In this document: in pieces, positions 57,435 to 64,000 of the stretch
Layout: each line of letters opens with the position of its first letter
Position numbering within the stretch: position 1 is the first letter of the stretch
NCBI GenBank assembly: GCA_028641055.1
Contig: CM054060.1
Coordinates: forward strand, 243,192,833-243,256,832
Direction: 5' to 3'
Length of the DNA stretch: 64,000 bases
Origin: Alopecurus myosuroides
Taxonomy: Eukaryota > Streptophyta > Magnoliopsida > Poales > Poaceae
Program-made: the position numbers and the translations under genes
Notes under the pieces: model-generated
Told to the model about the DNA's origin: nothing
The model's input: only the letters and a program-made list of their open reading frames with translations
Database searches by the model: none

Positions 57435-58705
57435 TTAGCTAGGCACATAAAGCCAGAAGATGCTCACATAAGAAATATGAGTTAATAAAAAGAGAGAATC
57501 AAGAAGCAAGTATAAAACAAATTTAAGTCTAACCCACTTTCTATGCATAGGAATCTTGTAAATAAATAAATTAAAGAAGCTCAAACTAGAAATTATGGGA
57601 AGGTAGAACAAGAGCAACTTCAAAACTTTCAACAAAAAGAGAGGTGTTTTAGTAACATAAAAATTCCTACAACCATATTTTCCTCTCTCATATTAATTTT
57701 CAGTAGCATAATGAACAAACTCAACAACATAATTATCACATAAAGCATGTTTGTCAGGGTCTAAAAGCACACAATTCATATCAAACTCAAAAATAGTGGG
57801 ACCAAAATTTAAAATCAGCTCCTCTCTCTTCCCACTTTTAGCAATATAAAAACGAGATGATTGATCACTCATAAAAGGTATAGGACACATTATAGCAATC
57901 CTATTTTCAGTAACATTATGATTTATAACATCAAGTAACATAGGACCGTCATCTAGAGCATTATCATAAGATTTATCAAAGTAGCAAGGATTATCATAAA
58001 TAACAGTAGCAATATCATTCTCACAAGTTTCATTCATAGTAGTATCAAGGTCACAAGTATAGCAAGTATCAATTTCATCAAATAATGTATGAGTTAAAGA
58101 TTTACTATCATTGGAAGGTAGACATGGTTCCATTCTTCCTCCTCTTGATCATCATTCTCCTCCTCTTTTTCATCCAATGAGCTTCCAGATTCAGCAGTTT
58201 CTTCTTCCATAGGTTCCTGCAAGGCATTAGTCTCTTCTTCAGGTTGAGAGCATTTATTAAGATATCCCATTATGTAGTATTTACAATTCTTGTAATTATC
58301 AAAGCAATATTCAAGTATAGCATAAATCTCATATTTATAAGGTGCATCATCAATACTTTCAAGCAAATAGGCAATTTCGAATGCACCCTTCCAGGCAATA
58401 ATTTCTTCAGTTTGTTCCACATCATATAGTTCATAATTTCCCTTAACATAAGAAGATATGGTAACATTATCATTATGCTCACATTGAAAAGGGAGGTGTT
58501 TATACCTCCTACTGCAACAAGATTTATCAAAGCAATAAGTAACATTATAAGTAGAGCACAAGTTTTTAGCATAGTCAAGCAATTTATTAATTTGCTCCCA
58601 TAAGTGTGTCCCTTTTTGTGACAAGCGGTGTTCCTTATAATGTTTTTGTTGTTCATCTGTGAACCCACCTTGCCTAAAAGATCTAGTTTCAAAGACATCA
58701 AACAT
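57435..58705 (-). pseudogene. Element C ORF, related at its C-terminus to the ORF of F, broken
   Basis: ATG at 58705 (MFDVFETRSFRQGG). The frame runs to 58094 with Cys/His/Tyr-rich and then acidic segments (MEEETAESGSS, DEKEEENDDQEEEE). After a frameshift at 58094-58133 it goes on to a TAA at 57693-57695, and in the same phase to 57435. The end has the hydrophobic block LKLLLFYLPIISSLSFFNLF and IYKIPMHRKWVRLK, as in F. Frameshift and stop make it a pseudogene. Function is unknown. Confidence 0.68.
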
Positions 58706-58867
58706 TGATAGAAAGCATGATAAAGCAAAAATAACGACTAGAATAAGAACTAATTTTTTTGTGTGTTTTTGATATAGAGAAGCAAAACAAGGCAAAAATA
58801 AAAACAAGACAATAAACAAATAAAGAGGTTGAGAGTGAGAGACTCCCCTTGCTAGAAGACTTCCTTC

Positions 58868-58885
58868 TCCCCGGCAACGGCGCCA
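58868..58885 (-). promoter_or_regulatory. Element C primer-binding site (tRNA-Asp)
   Basis: Minus strand TGGCGCCGTTGCCGGGGA, an 18/18 match. Confidence 0.95.
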
Positions 58886-58896
58886 GAAAAAGTCCT

Positions 58897-60481
58897 TGAT
58901 GGTGCAGATCTTGCACTCGTTGGGATACCCCAAGAGGAGGGTGTGATGAGCACAACGATAGGAGTTTTCCCTTAGTTAAGGATCAAGGTTATCAATCCAG
59001 TAGGAGAAGGAGGACCTTCGGAAGGTTAATGCCACTGACGGTGGTGCCGGCGCTTCACCGGTGTCAGCAACAATGTGGAACCTGCACACAACTCAACCAA
59101 AATACTTTGCCCCAACGGTACAGTGAGGTTGTCAATCTCACCGGTCTTGCTGAAAACAAATATTAGACGTATAGTGTGGAAAAACAGTGTATTCTTGCAG
59201 AAAGTAAAGAAAGCAGGATATTGTTCTGGTTTGTTTAACAGTGTGGAAAAATGAACCAGGGTTCATAGTTTCACTAGTGGTGTCTCTCCATAAAAGAAAA
59301 CATGCTGGGTGAACAAATTACAGCTGGGCAATTGACAAATAGAGGTTGCACCGTAGTGCACAATATGACATGAAGATTACTATGATATTTAGTGCGGGCA
59401 TTACAACAAGATACATAGAACGACATCCATCTGCATCTATGACTAATAATCCACCCTCAGGTTATCATCCGAATCCCCTTAGGTATTAAGTTGCAAGCAA
59501 CAGATAATTGCATTAAACAAAGTGTGTAATGTAAGCAATGATTATGCACGCGGGCACTCTCACCGCTGTTTTCTCCCTAATGGCAACATCACATCCTACC
59601 CCTTCACGTTTCTGTCACTCGAGCAAGGCAACAAGGAGGCATGAACCCACTATCAAGCATAAATACTCCCTCTTGGAGTCACTAGCAACTACTTGGCCAG
59701 AATAACCACTAGCAACGGAGAGCATGCAAGATCACAAATAACATATGCAAATAAAGACTATAATCAACTTGGCATAAGGTCAATATTCATCGGATCCCAG
59801 CAAACACAACACAGAGAATTACATAAGATGAATCTTGATCATGATAGGCAGCTCACGAGATCTAAACATGGAGGCATATGACGAGAATACAACCATCTAG
59901 CTACAGCTACTAACCCGTAGTCCAAGGATGAACTACTCACGCATCACTCCGGAGGCAGGCATGGTGATGTAGAAGCCTCCGGTGATGATCTCCTCTCCGG
60001 CAGGGTGCCGGAAACAGCTTCAGAACCCCCCTGATCTGGGGTTGACGGTGACGGCGGCTGCGAACTTTTTCGGGGATTTTGATCAGGTGCTTAGGGTTTT
60101 CCATCCGGGGGGCTTAAATAGGCGAAAGGGCAAAGGCTATGGAGGCCGGGGGCCCACACCCATAGTTGGCGCGGCCAGGGGGCGCGCCACCCTATGGTGT
60201 GGCCCCCTGCTGCCCCTCTTCGACTCCTCTTCAGTCTTCTAGATGCTTCCGGGGAAAATAGGACCTCCGGGCTTCGAATTTTCCAATTCCGAGAATATTT
60301 CCAGAACAACTTTTCTGAAACTAAAAACAGTAGAAAACAGGGAACTGGCTCTGTGGCATCTTGTTAATAGGTTAGTCTGGAAAATCGATAAAAACGACAT
60401 AAAGAAGGGAGAAAACATGTATAAATTGGCATAATATCATCATGGAGCATCAGAAATTGGGGATACGTTAATGACGTATCA
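58897..60481 (-). repeat. Element C 5' LTR
   Basis: 1585 bp, pairs with 53210-54786. Confidence 0.93.
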
Positions 60482-60728
60482 CATAGCCATGACAAGTGGA
60501 ACCGAGCCATCAGCCAACCTTCACAGTAGTCTAGGTTATGTATCCAGCACAACCTCAATGACCAAGGACAATTTGGTGTGAACAATATGAATACATAGTT
60601 TCACAATCAAATCACGTATCCAATGATATATATATATATCCGTTTTCAAAACAAGGACAAATTAATAAGTTTATGAATACATTGGGAATTACATCATACA
60701 TGATTGCCTCTAGGGCACATTCCCAACA
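60482..60728 (-). repeat. Copia LTR G, 5' end
   Basis: On the minus strand it starts TGTTGGGAATGTGCCCTAGA, the start of the BARE/Angela/WIS copia LTR family of Triticeae. It runs to the C insertion. A TATATATATATAT run lies near 60627-60641. Confidence 0.82.
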
Positions 60729-61410
60729 CTATGATGTTCCCATGGTTCATAAATTCTTTGCCATATTGGTTTTTGATATAGATGATCTGCGGTCGTTTCA
60801 GTGGATGACTGGCCCTTAAAAGCTCTCCTCCAACTTCAGGGAGTTTGGAGCCTTGCTTGATTATGAGTTTGCTGGCGCTGAGGTTAAGGTGGGAAGAAGG
60901 ATGCATCAGGTTGGTGTAGATCCAAAAGAGGGAAAGTTGGTTGCTCTGTATTGTGCTAATGGAGTCCCTGGATAGGCTAGTAGACTCAAGAGGGTCTACA
61001 ATATTCTTCTCCGTGTGTTCAGGGAGAATGTTGCTCCGTAGGCAGGGAATCTTGATGAGATCCCTGGTGGTTTGGTCAATCTCATGTATCATGCCCATAA
61101 GACATTCCTTGTTGGCCGAGAGTGTGAGAAGAAGGGAGGTTGATGTTATGGACTTCATATTCTCTTACATGCACTTTTCTATAATGGAAAAGAAGACCCT
61201 AGTGTATGCTCCATATGTCATGAAGCTCATATTGACCAAGGTTCAAGGTTTGGACCCAAGGGGTTTCACTCCATATAAGTTCAAGAAGATTCATGTTCTT
61301 TCTCATGATGACACACCTACTCGTGTGCGATTTGCATCTACTAAGGATGAGTATCATGCTTCTCGATCTAGGAGGAAGAATCAGGATGCAGGTGGGACGA
61401 CCTGCAGGAC
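60729..61410 (+). pseudogene. Degenerate retroelement ORF, unknown family
   Basis: From about 60774 one frame gives coding-like protein with three or more stops, including DYEFAGAEVKVGRRMHQ, LLRVFRENVAP and NLDEIPGGLVNLMYHAH. It then shifts near 61140 to VMDFIFSYMHFSIMEKK, YAPYVMKLILTK and a basic tail. It recalls hypothetical proteins associated with grass retrotransposons, but I cannot name the domain. It is cut on both sides by G and J. Confidence 0.5.
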
Positions 61411-62687
61411 TGATACGTCCAAAAGGTATCTCCTTTTCCGAACACTTTTGCTATTGTCTGCCTCTAAACTTGTGAGTTTTGGATACAACTAACACGAACT
61501 AACATTGTTTTTAGTAGAATTACCTTGGTGTCTTGTTTTTGTGCAGAAAAATAAACTTTCGGGAAAATTCCTAGAAAAGATCCGAAAGACCTTAAAACAC
61601 CCGAAGACCCCTAGAGCCAGAAGGAGTCCCGGAGAGAGGCCAGGAGGGGGACACACCACCCCTGGCCCCACCCTAGGCCGCGCCACCTGGTGGTGTGGGG
61701 CCCTAGGCACCCCCTCACGCTCCCCTTTTGACTACTTATCGCACGTAACCCTAAAACAACAGGGGGTTCCTCATATTCCACACAAACACAACAGAGCGCT
61801 GCCGCACCCTCGAAACTAAATTTGGGGATCAGAAGTTCCTGTTCTGGAGCCCCACCGGGACGGGGATTCGAAGGAGATCATCGCCATAGTCACCCCACCT
61901 CTTCTCCATCAACCATCCCTGTTTCCCCCGTCCATGTGCGAGTAAACACTGCTGTAGGTTGAGAGGGATGGAAGGGATTGGATGAGATCGATCATGTAAT
62001 AATGCCAGATTGTTAGGGCATAGTGCCTAGTATCCATTGTTAGTGTGTTCTACCGTTGTTGCAACTTGTTATGCTTAATGCTTGTCACTTTGGGCCCGAG
62101 TGCCATGATCTCAGATCTAAACATGTTATTGTTTCATGAGTATAATTATGTTTCTTGATCATATCTGCAAGTTGTTTACACATGTCATTGTCCGGAACCC
62201 GAGGCCCCAAAGTGACAGAAATTGGGACAACTGGAGGGGATGGTTATGATGTGAGGATCACGTGTGTTCACAGAGTGTTAATGCTTTTCTCCCGAGCTTT
62301 ATTAAAAGGAGCACCTTAATTACCAGTAGTTTCCCTTGAGGCCGTGCTGAAAACGGGCTGGTAGGACAAAAGATGTTGTGCAAATTTCTCATTGCGAGCA
62401 CGTATGACTATATTGGAACACATGCCTATGGTTTGCCTAGAACTTGGATGTTTTATTATTATTATCTACAATGCCCATGTTTATATTATTACATGACCTA
62501 TCTTATCCATGCAACGCCCGTTCATCCATTCCCTTTGCCTACGGTACTTTAATCCTGCTGTTTCCCGCAATTGCTACTACTGTTATTATTTTATTCCTGC
62601 TGTTATTTTACTACTACTGCTGCTATAAAACGGTTACCACTAATAAATTGTTGCGATCAAGTCTACTTTTAGTTGTTAAGGCTTATA
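61411..62687 (+). repeat. Element J 5' LTR, 3' end deleted
   Basis: Homologous to the B LTRs, but stops at AAGGCTTATA, just before AGACTATTTTCTGG. About 100 bases present at the end of both B LTRs, including the terminal CA, are missing. Confidence 0.82.
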
Positions 62688-62698
62688 AGACTATTTTC

Positions 62699-62716
62699 TG
62701 GCACCGTTACGGGGGA
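62699..62716 (+). promoter_or_regulatory. Element J primer-binding site (tRNA-Asp, diverged)
   Basis: TGGCACCGTTACGGGGGA, with mismatches at three positions. Confidence 0.75.
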
Positions 62717-62775
62717 GCATAACTTTATTTATTTTCGCACTTGAACGTGATATTGTTTGCTGCAAGCCTTTCATC

Positions 62776-64000
62776 ATGGGAAAGACTCATGATGGAAAAG
62801 TTCCTATATTACCATCCACTACAAGGAGAGGTACAACTCTCGACACCTCTGTTGCTCTTGATTCACCATCCGTTATGTGTAAGCTTCTTACACCACCACA
62901 TGCTACACACACTGTTACTTGTGATGAGTATGAAAATGCTTCTGATACTTTTGATGGTGCTTCTACTGTGCTTGATGATACTGGTTCACTAGGTCTTTTC
63001 CTAGATGCTACAATTGCTAAATCCAAACAAATTGAAAGTGCTGAAATTCCTGTTGAAAGTATTGTTACACCTGTTAATTCACCTGAGCCTATTGATGATC
63101 TTGATGAAACTTATATTAAACTTAATGATGACTTTATTAAGGAAGCTCAAGCTACTATTGGTGCAAGTGATCTTAAGAGTCTTCTTGCAAGACATGCTTT
63201 TAAATATAAATCTTCTCTTGATGCTAAGTTTGCTACATCTCCCATACACATTAGAGATAAGGATTATGAATTCTCTCTAGATTTATCTTATATATCTATT
63301 GTTGGGAAGGAACCTTTTTGTGGAACTGAAAATAAAAGTGCTATGGAACATACGAATGAGCTTTCATCTTTGAGTAGTTTTTTTTCTGATGATACTAAGT
63401 TGCGTACTTATTTTGTTACCAAGATCTTCCCTTTCCCATTGAAAGATGAAGCTAAAACTTGGTTTAACAATTTGTCACCTGGATCTATTACTAGTCCTAT
63501 GGGTTTGGTTAATGCTTTCTTTCAAAAAAAAATTCCTGCTAGTGCTCAACATGTTGTTATGCAGGATATCTTTAACTTTGAACAAATTGAAGGAGAGAAA
63601 TTGCCTAAATCTTGGTCAAGGTTTTGTTCTTTAATAAGAGCTAGCCTTGGAAATCCATTACCTAAAAATGAGCTTCTAGATATATTTTATAATGGACTAA
63701 CTCTTGAATCTAGGACATACATGGATAGTTGTGCTGGTTGTGTTTTTAGTAAAAGAGCTCCAGAAGAAGCTAAGGAATTAATGGCTGAAATAGCCAAAAA
63801 TAATGATGATTGGAATATACCTAAGCCGACACCTACACCAGAACCAACACCAATACCAACACCCAAGAAGAGAGGGATGATTGAATTAAATGATGAAGTC
63901 ATGAAGGAAGCCAATAAATCTCTTAAAGAGAGGGGTATTAAATTCGAAGATGTGAAGAATTTACCTCCTATAGAAGAATTATGTAAGACAATTCCTCATC
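62776..64000 (+). CDS. Element J gag, intact as far as visible, 3' partial
   Basis: From the ATG at 62776 (MGKTHDGK) 408 codons run without a stop to the window edge. The N-terminal 180 residues are acidic and likely disordered. Residues about 216-330 hold the capsid-like block (KIFPFPLKDEAKTWFNNL, FNFEQIEGEKLPKSW). A Pro/Thr stretch (PTPTPEPTPIPTPKK) is near residue 350. All the breaks in B's homologous gag (10304-11811) are absent here. The product would be the core protein. Whether protease follows, as in B, is outside the window. Confidence 0.9.
   Translation, partial: MGKTHDGKVPILPSTTRRGTTLDTSVALDSPSVMCKLLTPPHATHTVTCDEYENASDTFDGASTVLDDTGSLGLFLDATIAKSKQIESAEIPVESIVTPVNSPEPIDDLDETYIKLNDDFIKEAQATIGASDLKSLLARHAFKYKSSLDAKFATSPIHIRDKDYEFSLDLSYISIVGKEPFCGTENKSAMEHTNELSSLSSFFSDDTKLRTYFVTKIFPFPLKDEAKTWFNNLSPGSITSPMGLVNAFFQKKIPASAQHVVMQDIFNFEQIEGEKLPKSWSRFCSLIRASLGNPLPKNELLDIFYNGLTLESRTYMDSCAGCVFSKRAPEEAKELMAEIAKNNDDWNIPKPTPTPEPTPIPTPKKRGMIELNDEVMKEANKSLKERGIKFEDVKNLPPIEELCKTIPH

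Larger units (their letters stand above)
53210..60481 (-). mobile_element. Element C: non-autonomous LTR element with a membrane-type ORF
   Basis: TGATGGTG...GACGTATCA with LTRs 53210-54786 and 58897-60481. The sites CATAC (53205-53209) and CATAG (60482-60486) are a near-perfect duplication. It has a perfect tRNA-Asp primer site, one broken ORF and long non-coding DNA; no RT or integrase. It sits inside copia LTR G. Confidence 0.92.
61411..64000 (+). mobile_element. Element J: relative of B, runs off the window
   Basis: LTR from TGATACGTCC at 61411, tRNA-Asp-type primer site and an open gag. Same family as B. It cannot be judged further because the window ends. Confidence 0.9.

Noticed and set aside
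60627..60641. TA microsatellite as a regulatory site
   Set aside because: Simple repeat inside copia LTR G with no supporting context.

Overview
The window is nuclear DNA of a large-genome grass, most likely a Triticeae species (wheat, Aegilops, rye or barley group). The signs are wall-to-wall nested LTR retrotransposons of grass type, Stowaway miniature elements with the CTCCCTCCG end, and one host gene whose protein is clearly a grass class I histone deacetylase. Species and chromosome cannot be read from the sequence. Gene density is one intact host gene in 64 kb. No rRNA, tRNA or CRISPR was found.

Layout. (1) 1-8823, minus strand: element A, a Ty3/gypsy retrotransposon with gag, protease, RT, RNase H and integrase, all broken. 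Its 3' LTR lies left of the window. (2) 8824-18377, plus strand: element B, a related element with gag-protease and a separate third ORF but no polymerase. (3) 18378-23763: a low-copy GC-rich stretch, an LTR fragment, a broken LINE-type ORF1 (DUF4283 plus zinc knuckle), a PIF/Harbinger-like element carrying a B3-domain gene fragment, and a Stowaway MITE. (4) 23764-28350, minus strand: a seven-exon RPD3/HDA19-type histone deacetylase of 518 residues. Its third intron holds a Stowaway MITE and a Mutator-like insertion that seems to carry a captured first exon. (5) 28745-29975: a gypsy remnant, H. (6) 29980-60728: a minus-strand Ty1/copia LTR (G) split by two insertions. D (30225-52383) lies in it with target-site duplication (TSD) GCGGA. 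E (31571-46606) lies in the first LTR of D with TSD GCACT. F (32348-39222) lies in the left LTR of E with TSD GTAAC. C (53210-60481) is a second, separate insertion in G. (7) 60729-61410: a broken retroelement ORF. (8) 61411-64000: element J, a relative of B whose gag is open to the window edge.

How they relate. All gypsy-type elements except H have a primer-binding site matching the 3' end of plant tRNA-Asp, which points to the Athila-like group. Only A has polymerase and integrase genes. B, D, E, F and C lack them and would need proteins supplied in trans; J cannot be judged because it runs off the window. E and F are modular: they share a roughly 2.4 kb 3' non-coding block but carry different genes. 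F and C, with different LTRs, encode proteins that share a hydrophobic C-terminal block. These shared proteins and shared non-coding cassettes are the least explained content here.

Limits: exon borders come from splice consensus and family protein conservation, with no transcript data. Family names of the repeats are left out because no database was searched. LTR ends are read from TG...CA ends, TSDs and adjacent priming sites. They are firm for D, E and F, good for C, and weaker for A, B, G, H and J.
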